Source of the DNA: an uncultured Muribaculaceae bacterium
GTDB lineage: Bacteria > Bacteroidota > Bacteroidia > Bacteroidales > Muribaculaceae
Assembly (NCBI GenBank): GCA_947632485.1
Contig: CANRPJ010000001.1
Span: 154,202-218,201, forward strand
Direction: 5' to 3'
Length of the DNA stretch: 64,000 nucleotides
Shown here: positions 51,908 through 60,921 of the stretch, piece by piece
How positions within the stretch are numbered: position 1 is the first letter of the stretch
Layout: each line of letters starts with the position of its first letter
Program-made: the position numbers and the translations under genes
The notes under the pieces: model-generated
Told to the model about the DNA's origin: nothing
The model's database searches: none
What the model saw: the letters and a program-made list of their open reading frames with translations, nothing else

Positions 51908-52726
51908 ATGAAAACAGCTATTCCTTTCACAAAAATGGAAGGCGCCGCCAATGATTACATCTATTTCGACTGGCGGACGCAGCTTCCGGAAGATATTGCC
52001 GGCTTTGCCCGCTATGCGAGCGACAGGCATACCGGCATTGGCGGCGATGGAATTGTGTTGATCCTGCCGTCGGAGAAAGCGGATTTCAGGATGCGCATGT
52101 TTAATGCCGATGGTAGCGAGGCCCAGATGTGTGGCAATGCCTCCCGGTGTGTGGCTAAATATCTGTATGAAAATCATCTTACCGATAAGACCTCAATTCT
52201 TCTTGAAACTTTGGCCGGCATCAGGAAACTTGATTTCACGCCCACGGCAGATGGAGAGGTGGAGGAAGTGACTGTCGACATGGGCTCTCCGCGATTTGAT
52301 TCAGCCGATCTTCCTGGCCAAAGGGAAATTGAGATCTCAGAAAGGAAAGTATTTCCCGTAAGCATGGGTAATCCCCACGGTGTAACCTTTGTCGACAATA
52401 TTACAGATTCGTTAGTGTTGGGCGAAGGGCCGCAGATGGAAATCGACAATATCTGGCCCGAAAAAGCAAATATAGAATTTGTGAAAGTTGCTGACAGAGG
52501 TCACATTGAGATGCGTGTGTGGGAACGGGGCACCGGCGAAACGCTCGCCTGTGGCACCGGAGCCTGTGCTGCCGCAGTAGCAGCCCATGAAGCGGGGTTC
52601 ACTGATTCTGAGGTGGAAGTAAGGCTTCGCGGAGGAATCCTCAAAATAAAGATAGATCCGGAAAATGGTCATGTCATGATGACCGGTCCGGCACGCCTGG
52701 TAGCCAGAGGAGAAATTTATATATAA
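51908..52726 (+). CDS. dapF: Diaminopimelate epimerase
   Basis: Converts LL- to meso-diaminopimelate for lysine and peptidoglycan, 272 aa, cofactor-free. Both catalytic cysteines are in place: NADGSEAQMCGNASRCVAKY and GETLACGTGACAAAVAA. MEGAANDYIYFD is the family N-terminus (M-x-G-x-x-N-D). Twenty-two bp before dapL, with which it forms the direct aminotransferase route. Confidence 0.96.
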   Translation: MKTAIPFTKMEGAANDYIYFDWRTQLPEDIAGFARYASDRHTGIGGDGIVLILPSEKADFRMRMFNADGSEAQMCGNASRCVAKYLYENHLTDKTSILLETLAGIRKLDFTPTADGEVEEVTVDMGSPRFDSADLPGQREIEISERKVFPVSMGNPHGVTFVDNITDSLVLGEGPQMEIDNIWPEKANIEFVKVADRGHIEMRVWERGTGETLACGTGACAAAVAAHEAGFTDSEVEVRLRGGILKIKIDPENGHVMMTGPARLVARGEIYI

Positions 52727-52748
52727 ACCTACTATAAAGATAATCAGC

Positions 52749-53948
52749 ATGATAAAACTTAACGATAACTTCGAGCATCTGCCGCAGCGATATATTTTTA
52801 CGGAAGTCGGTCTGGAGGTAGCCAGATTCAAGAAAGAGAATCCCGGAGTTGAAATTATCCGTATGGACGTTGGCGATGTGTCGCAACCTTTATGTGAGGC
52901 TGCTGTAAAGGCCATGCATGAGGCGATCGACGATCTGACCCGTAGGGAGACTCTCGCAGGCTACGGCCCTGAAGAAGGCTACAAATGGCTGCGCGAAGCG
53001 ATCGCCCTGAAAGTATATGCTCCGCTTGGTATAGATTTCAGGGCCGATGAGATTTTCATAAGCGATGGCGCAGCTGCCGATCTCGGTAATCTCGGCAATC
53101 TTTTTGCCCAGAATTGCAACGTAGCCGCTCAGGATCCAGTCTATCCGGTATATGTCGATGCAAGCATTATAGATGGCAGAAACAAAATCATTCTGCTTCC
53201 CTGCACCGCCAAGAATAATTTTGTGCCTGAATTACCGGAAGAGCGTGCCGACATAATCTACCTCTGTTTCCCCAATAATCCTACAGCAAGCGTGCTTACT
53301 AAGGATCAACTCAAGGTCTGGGTGGATTATGCACGTGAAAACGGCTCTATTATAATCTACGATGGTGCTTATGAAGCCTATATCCGCACTCCGGGAGTGC
53401 CACGCAGCATCTACGAAGTAGAAGGAGCTCGCGAGGTAGCCATCGAGGTCAGAAGTTTCTCCAAGGTAGCCGGCTTCACGGGTGTACGCTGTGGCTATAC
53501 GGTTGTGCCTTCAGATCTTAAAGGATACTACTCTGACGGTGAGCGTGCTGATCTTAGAGCTAACTGGGATCGTAGGCAACATACAAAGTTCAATGGCGCA
53601 AGCTATATCTCCCAGCGCGGTGCTCTGGCCTCATTGTCGGAAGAGGGAATAAGGCAGACACGCGCCCAGGTTGACTATTATCTGCGCAATGCCGGAAACC
53701 TAAGAGCCGCACTTGAGAGTGTAGGCATAGAAGCGTTCGGAGGCGTAGATTCTCCCTACGTATGGGTGAAGACTCCCGGAGACATGAGCTCATGGGACTG
53801 CTTCCACATGCTTCTTGACAAGGCGAGAGTGACCTGCACGCCTGGCTCCGGCTTCGGTAAAGCAGGGGAGGGCTATGTGCGTCTTACTGGTTTCAATACC
53901 GAGGAGCTCACAGCTCTGGCTGCGGAGCGTCTTCGCAAACTTCTTTAA
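52749..53948 (+). CDS. dapL: LL-diaminopimelate aminotransferase
   Basis: PLP aminotransferase converting tetrahydrodipicolinate directly to LL-DAP, bypassing the acylated intermediates. The 399-aa length fits. RMDVGDVSQPLCEAAVKAMHEA, CFPNNPTASVL, YDGAYEAYI and the PLP lysine in VRSFSKVAGFTGVRCGYTV are diagnostic. Its product feeds DapF, encoded immediately upstream. Confidence 0.95.
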   Translation: MIKLNDNFEHLPQRYIFTEVGLEVARFKKENPGVEIIRMDVGDVSQPLCEAAVKAMHEAIDDLTRRETLAGYGPEEGYKWLREAIALKVYAPLGIDFRADEIFISDGAAADLGNLGNLFAQNCNVAAQDPVYPVYVDASIIDGRNKIILLPCTAKNNFVPELPEERADIIYLCFPNNPTASVLTKDQLKVWVDYARENGSIIIYDGAYEAYIRTPGVPRSIYEVEGAREVAIEVRSFSKVAGFTGVRCGYTVVPSDLKGYYSDGERADLRANWDRRQHTKFNGASYISQRGALASLSEEGIRQTRAQVDYYLRNAGNLRAALESVGIEAFGGVDSPYVWVKTPGDMSSWDCFHMLLDKARVTCTPGSGFGKAGEGYVRLTGFNTEELTALAAERLRKLL

Positions 53949-53961
53949 GTAATGAGTATTC

Positions 53962-54396
53962 TCAGGACATTTCTGCCACAGCATCTACATCGAATGCCGT
54001 ATGATTCGGGAGAACATCAACGATGACTCTGATACCATACTTCGCGGCGGAGTCCATCATCTCTTTCATCTGATCTCGTGAGCCGGTTATATAGTTACCT
54101 ATCTTCCAGTCCGTAGGCTGATAATAGTAGTACCAGTTGCCCTCTTTTTCGTCGAAGAGCTTCTTTCCCGATCCATCAGGCTGGAAACATTGCTGCACCG
54201 GCGATGTCTGTACCATCGTGAATCCGGCATCGGCTATGCGGTGCATATTCTCGGCTATAGCCGGAAAGTTCCAGCTCCAGGCGTGGAGAATGCTCTCTTC
54301 ATTTGTAGCTTCAGGATTCCGGGTAATCCTATCCTTCGCACCTGCCGCTGTTGTAGCCAGACAGATGGCCATGAACGCTGCTGCTCGTTTTACCAT
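53962..54396 (-). pseudogene. Truncated alpha-amylase (GH13), N-terminal 144 aa only
   Basis: Begins with a signal peptide (MVKRAAAFMAICLATTAAGA) and the GH13 start of the barrel: SILHAWSWNFPAIAENMHRIADAGFT, QTSPVQQCF and the region I motif VIVDVLPNHTAFD. It then stops. The catalytic Asp, Glu and Asp regions that should follow are absent, and the dapL stop is 13 bp beyond. This is a 3' deletion remnant, unlikely to be an active enzyme. Confidence 0.85.
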
Positions 54397-54557
54397 TTTC
54401 TTATGTGTTTTTTTGACATGTGAGAATTTCCTTCGCTTTCGCTAAGCTAATGTGCAGATATCCTTACTGCAAACACAAAATTAGATAATAAATCTGAAGA
54501 ACCCTTCTCCAAAACTTAAAAAAGAATCGATACAGGCTTAATCCTACAGAAAGGAGG

Positions 54558-54639
54558 CTTTACAGCCTTGACACCGAAATGAGCTTTTGCCTTTATAAAT
54601 CAGAAAGTTATCTATAAATTCGTGTCAAGGCCGTCAAGG
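54558..54639 (+). repeat. ~80-bp imperfect palindromic repeat, copy C
   Basis: Arms ctttacagccttgacac and gtgtcaaggccgtcaagg match those at 14828 and 15349. The interior is more diverged. It stands alone between the amylase remnant and the cobalamin riboswitch. Confidence 0.75.
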
Positions 54640-54724
54640 GTGCTGTCTCCAGCCGAGACCTGTTTCGAGGCAGATTTCATCAAAATGATTGGCAGAGACT
54701 ATTGCAGAGTTCAGGAATAGATTA

Positions 54725-54732
54725 TACCTTTG
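54725..54732 (+). promoter_or_regulatory. -7 box for the btuB transcript
   Basis: TACCTTTG a few bases before the riboswitch begins. Confidence 0.65.
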
Positions 54733-54734
54733 CA

Positions 54735-54953
54735 GCGCAACAGGTCGGCTACCGCTCCCCGGCAGGAGAGTGGATGCCGTCAAAAAGGAACACGGGTGAA
54801 ATGCCCGGACAGTCCCGCTGCGGTGATTTCGTGAGCTTCCCTAAAAGGAAGCACCCTCGCCGGAAACAGTGAGCCACTGGAAGGAAAGCTTCTGGGAAGG
54901 CCGTCTGGAATAAGAGGGGAAACGGATAAGTCCGAAGACTTGCCTGATTGCAG
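54735..54953 (+). promoter_or_regulatory. Cobalamin riboswitch
   Basis: Canonical elements occur in order: gggtgaaatgcccgg, acagtcccgctgcggtga, gccactgg, gggaaggccg, and the B12-box-type aagtccgaagacttgcc near the 3' end. It ends about 20 bp before the btuB ATG and so should block expression when adenosylcobalamin is abundant, probably by sequestering the ribosome site. Confidence 0.95.
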
Positions 54954-54974
54954 ACTAATGTTTTTCTTTCGAGG

Positions 54975-56957
54975 ATGAGAAAACATATACTGCTACCAAT
55001 GCTTGCCCTTTGGGCTGCTGTAGGCTTCGCTCAGGTGGGCGAGGCCACTGATACTATTGTAAGGCTCAACAACGTGACCATAGAGTCAGGCAGGGGCAAA
55101 AAAGAGGTGAGAAGCACGGCTCCTCTCCACCGGATTGACCGCGAGCAACTGACAGTAGCCGGAATCACAGATATATCCGACGCCATACACCGAATGCCCG
55201 GCACGGTTCTTCGCGACTACGGAGGCGCCGGAGGATTGAAGACAATATCCGTGAGAGGTTTCGGAGCTGGCCATACCGGAGTGGTCTACGATGGCGTAAT
55301 GCTCTCTGACTGCCAAAGCGGACAGATCGATCTCTCGCGCTATTCGCTTGACAATGTAGGCGAACTGAGTCTAACCATTGGCGACAACGACGATATCTTT
55401 ATTCCGGCTCGCGCAGCCTCCTCGGCAGCCACTTTCGCCATTTCCTCGATTCCATCAGGTGAAGATCCGTACTTCACGGCCCAGATGCGCGTAGGCTCAT
55501 TCGGCTACGGGAATCCATTCGTGAGAGGCGGAGGAAATGTCAGCAGCAAACTTCGACTTACCGGCAACATCGACTTCCTGCATACCCGCAATGACTATCC
55601 GTTCACTTTAATCAATGGTAAAAACGTCACTCGCGAGCGGCGCAGCAACAGCATGATGAACAGTGGTCACGGAGAAATCGGCGCTGAGTGGAAAATATCT
55701 GACCACCAAAGTCTTTCCGCCAAGATATATGGCTACCATAACGGTCGCCAGCTCCCTGGACCTGTGATTTATTATAACAATGTATCGCATGAGCGTCTGA
55801 GGGAATCCAATGTATTCGCCCAGGCTATATACCGAAACAGGCTTTCGCAGATCGTTTCGCTCAGAGTATGGGGAAAATTTGACTGGAGCGGTTCGCTATA
55901 TATGGATAAAAACGGGAAGTATCCCGGTGGAGAGCTGAATCAGCACTACTGGCAGCGAGAATATTATCTTGCGGGAGCTATGCTCTTCACCCCCTGGCGC
56001 CACTGGAGTTTCGATTATTCGGCTGACTGGTCTTTCAATAACCTGAACAGTAATCTTTCAACCGATTCAAAACCACGGCGAACCTCAATTCTTCAGTCTG
56101 CCGCCGCGCGCTATAGCAACGGTCGCCTCACAGCCATGGCAAGAGCCCTGTTATCCATATACCTTAACAGCGCTCTCTACGGCGACAATCCTAAAAATAC
56201 ATCAAAACTATCGCCATCTATTAGCTTAGCCTACAGATTACTCCAGACTGAAGCTCTTTATCTAAGAGCTGGCTACAAGAACATCTTCCGAATGCCATCG
56301 TTCAACGAAGCCTATTTTGACCATTATGGCAGCCTCGACGTGCTTCCGGAATCGACCGAACAGCTCAATCTCGGTTTCACATGGCAAGCTTCTGCTAATT
56401 CCTGGCTTTCCTCGCTTGTTCTTACCGCTGACGGGTACATGAACAAGGTGAAAGACAAGATTGTGGCAATGCCTTATAATATGTTTATCTGGCGCGTAGT
56501 AAATCTGGGCAAGGTGAGAGTATTCGGAATAGATCTTACTTTGAATTCTAAAATCGACCTCTCACAGAAACAGTCGCTAACTACCGCTATAAACTATAGT
56601 TATCAGCGGGCTCAGGTGCGTACAAGTCCCGAGTCGGGGGAGTGGATGAAGCAGGTGGCTTATACACCTCTCAATTCCGGCAGCGCATCGATTGGCTGGG
56701 AGAATCCGTGGGTAAATGCGTCGATTCATGGTACAGCAGTAAGCGCCCGATTCACCACCAATGATAACCTTCCGGCTACCAGAATAGACGGTTACGGCGA
56801 ATTTGGAGCCACACTCTGGCGAACATTCCGGCTTGGAAATAAAAAGCTGGAACTTAGAGCCGATCTGATCAATATGCTCGACAAGCAATATGAGGTGGTG
56901 GCACGCTATCCGATGCCCGGTCGGTCATGGCAGGCAACGGTAAAGTTTGAATTCTGA
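54975..56957 (+). CDS. btuB: TonB-dependent outer-membrane receptor, BtuB-like (vitamin B12)
   Basis: A 660-aa 22-strand-barrel receptor. Signal peptide (MRKHILLPMLALWAAVGFAQ), plug domain (DISDAIHRMPGTVLRDYGGAGGLKTISVRGF), and a C-terminal beta-strand ending in Phe are present. B12 specificity is inferred from the riboswitch immediately upstream and the BtuG-like partner downstream (29-bp gap). The track start at 54948 is a TTG inside the riboswitch; the ATG at 54975 fits the signal peptide. Confidence 0.92.
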   Translation: MRKHILLPMLALWAAVGFAQVGEATDTIVRLNNVTIESGRGKKEVRSTAPLHRIDREQLTVAGITDISDAIHRMPGTVLRDYGGAGGLKTISVRGFGAGHTGVVYDGVMLSDCQSGQIDLSRYSLDNVGELSLTIGDNDDIFIPARAASSAATFAISSIPSGEDPYFTAQMRVGSFGYGNPFVRGGGNVSSKLRLTGNIDFLHTRNDYPFTLINGKNVTRERRSNSMMNSGHGEIGAEWKISDHQSLSAKIYGYHNGRQLPGPVIYYNNVSHERLRESNVFAQAIYRNRLSQIVSLRVWGKFDWSGSLYMDKNGKYPGGELNQHYWQREYYLAGAMLFTPWRHWSFDYSADWSFNNLNSNLSTDSKPRRTSILQSAAARYSNGRLTAMARALLSIYLNSALYGDNPKNTSKLSPSISLAYRLLQTEALYLRAGYKNIFRMPSFNEAYFDHYGSLDVLPESTEQLNLGFTWQASANSWLSSLVLTADGYMNKVKDKIVAMPYNMFIWRVVNLGKVRVFGIDLTLNSKIDLSQKQSLTTAINYSYQRAQVRTSPESGEWMKQVAYTPLNSGSASIGWENPWVNASIHGTAVSARFTTNDNLPATRIDGYGEFGATLWRTFRLGNKKLELRADLINMLDKQYEVVARYPMPGRSWQATVKFEF

Positions 56958-56986
56958 ATCACAATAACTTAATCACTTATAAACCA

Positions 56987-58111
56987 ATGAGAAAGAACCT
57001 TCTTTACGCCCTTTGCTGCGTATTTACGTTAGGTATCAGCGCATGCTCTAACGATGATCCGAATCCGGATCCAGACCCGGATCCCATTCCAAATCCCAAT
57101 CCGAATCCAACTCCGGAACCTGACAAAGATCCGGAATCGCTTGGTTTATTTGTGCTCAACCAAGGAAATATGGGCTATGCGATTGAGGGCTCGCTTACAT
57201 GCTTCGACTACGCTACCGCATCTGCCCAGCAGAACCTGTTCCAGACGGCTAATGATAGAAGTTTAGGCAATACGCCTCAGACTGCCGTGGCCTATGGCTC
57301 GCATATCTATATTGGTGTCTATGAGAGTAATACAATAGAAATCATCAATCGCTGGACATTTGAAGAGCAGAAGCAGATTTCTTTGGCTGACGCCGAAGGT
57401 CAGAGCCCTCGCTCGATGGTAGCAAAAGATGGAATGGTATATATTTCTATGTTCAATGGCTATGTATCCCGTCTCGACACCCTTACACTGGAAATCGACA
57501 AAAACGTTAAAGTCGGTCCCAATCCTGATATAATAGCTATTCGCGGCAACTATCTCTATGCACCCAATTCTAATGGTATGGACTTCCCGAACTATGGTAC
57601 AACTGCTTCAAAAATTGACCTATCTTCTTTCACAGCCACAACCTTTACGGTTGGTTTGAATCCCACTCAATTCGCATCCAACGGCACAGATCTGTTCCTT
57701 CTATGCAAAGGAAATTATGGTGATGTGGCCAGCAAGGTGTACAGAGTAGGTGACGATGACTCTCTGGCGGAGATAGCAGAGGCCACATTTATTGCTATTG
57801 ATGACGATGATCTATATTATATCAACGCTCCTTGGGGTGCGCCTTCCATAGCATACAAGAAATATGATATCGAGGACGCATCAACTGAAGATATGCTTGC
57901 CGACGGAGGTGTAGAGTCGCCGGCATGGATAGCAGTTGACCCGATTGAAGGAACTATCGTTATCACTTCATATTCAATGGATAACGGCTGGGCCTCCTAC
58001 GGCACTGACGGCTACGCCAAAATATATGATGAAGATGGCAATCTCATAAAGCAGATATCTGTTGGAGTCGGTCCCGTATGGGCTTTTTTCAACACCTATA
58101 ATCTCGACTAA
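56987..58111 (+). CDS. Surface lipoprotein, DUF5074/YncE-like beta-propeller, BtuG-type B12 binder
   Basis: A 374-aa lipoprotein with lipobox GISAC, an acidic export-type sequence SNDD just after the Cys, and a long Asp/Pro/Asn linker (PNPDPDPDPIPNPNPNPTP). A seven-bladed-propeller-like domain follows (FVLNQGNMGYAIEGSLTCFD, TAVAYGSHIYIGVYESN). In Bacteroides, BtuG proteins of this type cap BtuB and bind cobamides with very high affinity. The role here is inferred from family and the shared riboswitch-controlled transcript. Confidence 0.85.
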   Translation: MRKNLLYALCCVFTLGISACSNDDPNPDPDPDPIPNPNPNPTPEPDKDPESLGLFVLNQGNMGYAIEGSLTCFDYATASAQQNLFQTANDRSLGNTPQTAVAYGSHIYIGVYESNTIEIINRWTFEEQKQISLADAEGQSPRSMVAKDGMVYISMFNGYVSRLDTLTLEIDKNVKVGPNPDIIAIRGNYLYAPNSNGMDFPNYGTTASKIDLSSFTATTFTVGLNPTQFASNGTDLFLLCKGNYGDVASKVYRVGDDDSLAEIAEATFIAIDDDDLYYINAPWGAPSIAYKKYDIEDASTEDMLADGGVESPAWIAVDPIEGTIVITSYSMDNGWASYGTDGYAKIYDEDGNLIKQISVGVGPVWAFFNTYNLD

Positions 58112-58134
58112 TCCAATCTTTTTTTTCTTGCCAG

Positions 58135-58169
58135 ACCGGTCGCTTCGGGAAGGAGCGGCCGGTTTTTTG
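58135..58169 (+). terminator. Rho-independent terminator after the B12 operon
   Basis: A 12-bp stem (accggtcgcttc / ggagcggccggt, two G-T pairs) with a five-base loop, followed by six T. Strong, plus-strand. Confidence 0.9.
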
Positions 58170-58260
58170 CACACTATTCCTAATCGTGTGCCGAAAGCTA
58201 AACAATATTAAATAAGCTTCTTTCAAGCCTCTTAAATTTTGAAGAGGGGATAAAAATGGC

Positions 58261-58268
58261 TAACTTTG
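58261..58268 (+). promoter_or_regulatory. -7 box for the NlpC/P60 gene
   Basis: TAACTTTG, 57 bp before the ATG at 58326. It overlaps the track start at 58266. Confidence 0.6.
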
Positions 58269-58325
58269 CAGTACCAAAATTTAGAGGGAGAGCTGCTCCC
58301 TGAAAATTTTCGAAATAACCTATCA

Positions 58326-58952
58326 ATGAGATACAATATTCTGACGATATTACTGCTTATATCTGCATGCGTGTTTGGTGCTTCGGCTCAATCAAGCATA
58401 GATTGGCAGAACGCCCATAAAAAAGCTCACCAGCGCCAGCTTGCCAACGTGAAACTTGGTATGGACAAGAATACCATTTCCGAGTTTATGAAAAAGGCCA
58501 TTGAGGTGCGCGAGGCTAAGGCTGAGGCTGTGGTAGCTCCTTCTGCCGAGGCTTCGCAGTTAGTTGCTGACCTTCTTAAGGAAGCCCGCACTCACATGGG
58601 TAAGCGCTACCGCGCCGGCTCCAAAGGCCCTAACGCTTTCGATTGCTCCGGATTTTCGAGCTACGTGTATCGCCAGTTCGGTTATGAGTTAAGCCCCTCC
58701 TCCAAAACTCAGTTCGGACAAGGCGAAAAGGTGGAGAAAGGCGATCTGCGTCCCGGCGACCTGGTATTCTTTACAGGAAGAAGCAGCAAGAGCGGAGTTG
58801 TAGGCCATGTTGGCATTGTAGTGAAAGCCGACAATGAGACGGGTAATTTCTCTTTCATTCATGCAAGCTCTTCTCAGGGAATCACAATAAGCACTAACGA
58901 CGCTTACTATGGACGCCGCTATCTGGGTGCCAGAAGGGTGATCAACGAATAA
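58326..58952 (+). CDS. C40-family (NlpC/P60) cell-wall hydrolase
   Basis: A 208-aa exported cysteine peptidase cleaving peptidoglycan stem peptides. The signal peptide is MRYNILTILLLISACVFGASA. A helical spacer precedes the catalytic domain. Cys is in NAFDCSGFSSYVYRQFG, the first His in GHVGIVVKA, and a second His in FIHASSSQGI. The start at 58266 would precede the signal peptide and sit on the promoter, so it was rejected. Confidence 0.92.
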   Translation: MRYNILTILLLISACVFGASAQSSIDWQNAHKKAHQRQLANVKLGMDKNTISEFMKKAIEVREAKAEAVVAPSAEASQLVADLLKEARTHMGKRYRAGSKGPNAFDCSGFSSYVYRQFGYELSPSSKTQFGQGEKVEKGDLRPGDLVFFTGRSSKSGVVGHVGIVVKADNETGNFSFIHASSSQGITISTNDAYYGRRYLGARRVINE

Positions 58953-58980
58953 GACCAATTCTCAATTTTATAGCAGAGGA

Positions 58981-59016
58981 AGCGTCGCCGCAGGCAATCT
59001 GTAGGCGACGTTTCTC
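58981..59016 (+). terminator. Terminator-like hairpin after the NlpC/P60 gene
   Basis: The arms agcgtcgcc and ggcgacgtt form a 9-bp stem, followed by ttctctt. Moderate strength. Confidence 0.6.
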
Positions 59017-59039
59017 TTGCATAGTGGTGGGAAAACCGC

Positions 59040-59047
59040 TATCTTTG
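59040..59047 (+). promoter_or_regulatory. -7 box for the PurM-like gene
   Basis: TATCTTTG, 47 bp before the ATG at 59095. Confidence 0.6.
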
Positions 59048-59094
59048 CAGCGCGGACGCATCAGCGCACGCCTAACAATTGATTCCACTGCTAT

Positions 59095-60264
59095 ATGGCA
59101 TCTGAAAGATACGATTTGAGAGGAGTGTCGGCTTCAAAAGAAGACGTTCACAACGCTATTAAGAATGTAGATAAAGGGCTTTTCCCAAAGGCTTTCTGCA
59201 AGATTCTGCCCGATGTGATGGGTGGAGACCCGGAATGGTGTTCCATAATGCACGCCGATGGGGCAGGCACAAAATCCAGCCTCGCATATCTTTATTGGAG
59301 AGAGACCGGCGATATGAGCGTATGGAAGGGGATAGCTCAGGATGCGCTGATCATGAACACCGATGATCTGCTTTGCATTGGCGCTACAGATAATATTTTG
59401 GTTTCCTCTACAATCGGGCGTAACCGGAAGCTCATTCCGGGCGAGGTGATAGCTGCAATCATAAATGGTACGGAAGAGCTTCTCGCTATGCTCAGGAGCT
59501 GGGGTATCAATATCGTAAGCGCAGGAGGGGAGACGGCTGATGTGGGCGATCTGGTGCGTACTATCATTGTAGATAGCACAGTAGCCTGCCGCATGAAGCG
59601 AAGCGACGTAATCGACAATGCCAATATTCAGGCTGGCGACGTAATAGTAGGTCTTTCTTCCTATGGTCAGGCAAAATATGAAGACAGCTACAACGGCGGC
59701 ATGGGAAGCAATGGACTGACATCGGCCCGACACGACGTATTTGCGAAATATCTCCGTGAGAAATACCCGGAAAGTTGCGATCCGGGTGTGCCCGAGGAAT
59801 TGCAATACAGCGGTTCGCGAAAACTGACTGACCCAATAGAGGGGAGTCCGATAGATGCTGGCAAGCTGGTATTATCGCCGACGAGAACCTACGCACCTGT
59901 AGTAGTGAGACTCCTAAAGGAGATGAGGCCGGCAATCCACGGTATGATCCATTGTTCCGGCGGAGCCCAGACAAAAATTCTTCACTTCCTCGGAGATGGC
60001 CTAAGAGTAGTAAAAGACAATATGTTTCCGTTGCCTCCTCTATTCCGCATGATCCGGGAGGAGAGTGGCACCGACTGGCGCGAAATGTATAAGGTATTCA
60101 ATATGGGCCATAGGTTCGAGATATATCTCAGTCCGGAGCATGCTGCTGAGGCAATGGCGATAGCTGAAAGTTTCGGAGTTGATGCCCGGATAGTAGGACG
60201 CGTGGAGAAATCTGATAAACCAGGCCTTACCATTTCGAGCGAGTTTGGAGTGTTCGAGTATTAA
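59095..60264 (+). CDS. purM: AIR synthase-related protein (PurM-like)
   Basis: PurM catalyses formation of aminoimidazole ribonucleotide in purine synthesis. This 389-aa protein belongs to the divergent AIRS-related form of Bacteroidetes, longer than the E. coli enzyme. ADGAGTKSSLAYLYW, AQDALIMNTDDLLCIGA and the VSAGGETADVGDL loop match the ATP-binding fold. The N-terminal RYDLRGVSASKEDVHNAI is typical of the group. Whether it supplies the cell's only PurM activity cannot be told from here. Confidence 0.85.
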   Translation: MASERYDLRGVSASKEDVHNAIKNVDKGLFPKAFCKILPDVMGGDPEWCSIMHADGAGTKSSLAYLYWRETGDMSVWKGIAQDALIMNTDDLLCIGATDNILVSSTIGRNRKLIPGEVIAAIINGTEELLAMLRSWGINIVSAGGETADVGDLVRTIIVDSTVACRMKRSDVIDNANIQAGDVIVGLSSYGQAKYEDSYNGGMGSNGLTSARHDVFAKYLREKYPESCDPGVPEELQYSGSRKLTDPIEGSPIDAGKLVLSPTRTYAPVVVRLLKEMRPAIHGMIHCSGGAQTKILHFLGDGLRVVKDNMFPLPPLFRMIREESGTDWREMYKVFNMGHRFEIYLSPEHAAEAMAIAESFGVDARIVGRVEKSDKPGLTISSEFGVFEY

Positions 60265-60289
60265 ATCATATTAATCTGAAAAAAATACG

Positions 60290-60838
60290 ATGAAGAAGTT
60301 TTATCTCACCGTTGGAGTTGTTCTGGCATTGTGCGCGTCGATGGGCTTAAGCTCATGTATCGGAAGTTTTGCACTGACCAATAAGGTAATATCCTGGAAT
60401 AATCAGGTAGGTTCAAAGTTTGTGAATGAGCTTGTGTTCTTTGCTTTCTGGATTCTCCCCGTATATGAGGTTACAGCTCTGGCCGACGTGCTGATCATCA
60501 ACAGCATCGAATTCTGGAGCGGCAATAATCCTGTAACAGCCTCTACAAAGGTAATAGATACTGAAAGCGGCAGATACATGGTGATGTGCGACGGCAAAGG
60601 ATACACTATCCGCAATGCCTCCTCAGGTGAAGAAACAAGACTGAATTTCGATTCTGAAGATCAGACATGGGCAGTTGAGATAAATGGCCAGAATGTGCCG
60701 TTCATGACCTTTATTGATGCTAATCATGTGAAGATGCTCTCTCCGACAGGTGATTTCAAGACTATTGAGCTTTCTGAGCAGGGAGTAATGGCTTACGGTG
60801 CCGAAGTGCGTTCAGCAGCGCTTATGGCAGCCCGCTAA
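60290..60838 (+). CDS. DUF3332 lipoprotein
   Basis: A 182-aa protein with a signal peptide ending in a lipobox (GLSSC). The DUF3332 core (GSFALTNKVISWNNQVGSKFVNELVFFAFWILPVYEV) contains one or two hydrophobic helices. A soluble C-terminal domain follows. Function unknown. It lies 25 bp after the purM-like gene and ends before a strong hairpin. Confidence 0.85.
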   Translation: MKKFYLTVGVVLALCASMGLSSCIGSFALTNKVISWNNQVGSKFVNELVFFAFWILPVYEVTALADVLIINSIEFWSGNNPVTASTKVIDTESGRYMVMCDGKGYTIRNASSGEETRLNFDSEDQTWAVEINGQNVPFMTFIDANHVKMLSPTGDFKTIELSEQGVMAYGAEVRSAALMAAR

Positions 60839-60858
60839 ATACATTTTAAGATTGTAAT

Positions 60859-60893
60859 AAAGACAGGCGCCTACGAGTGAGGTGCCTGTCTTT
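60859..60893. terminator. Bidirectional terminator between convergent genes
   Basis: A 14-bp stem (aaagacaggcgcct / aggtgcctgtcttt, one G-T pair) with a seven-base loop. A/T-rich flanks on both sides suit termination in both directions. Confidence 0.85.
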
Positions 60894-60921
60894 ATTCATA
60901 GATCGCTTTTGCGGTTACGGG

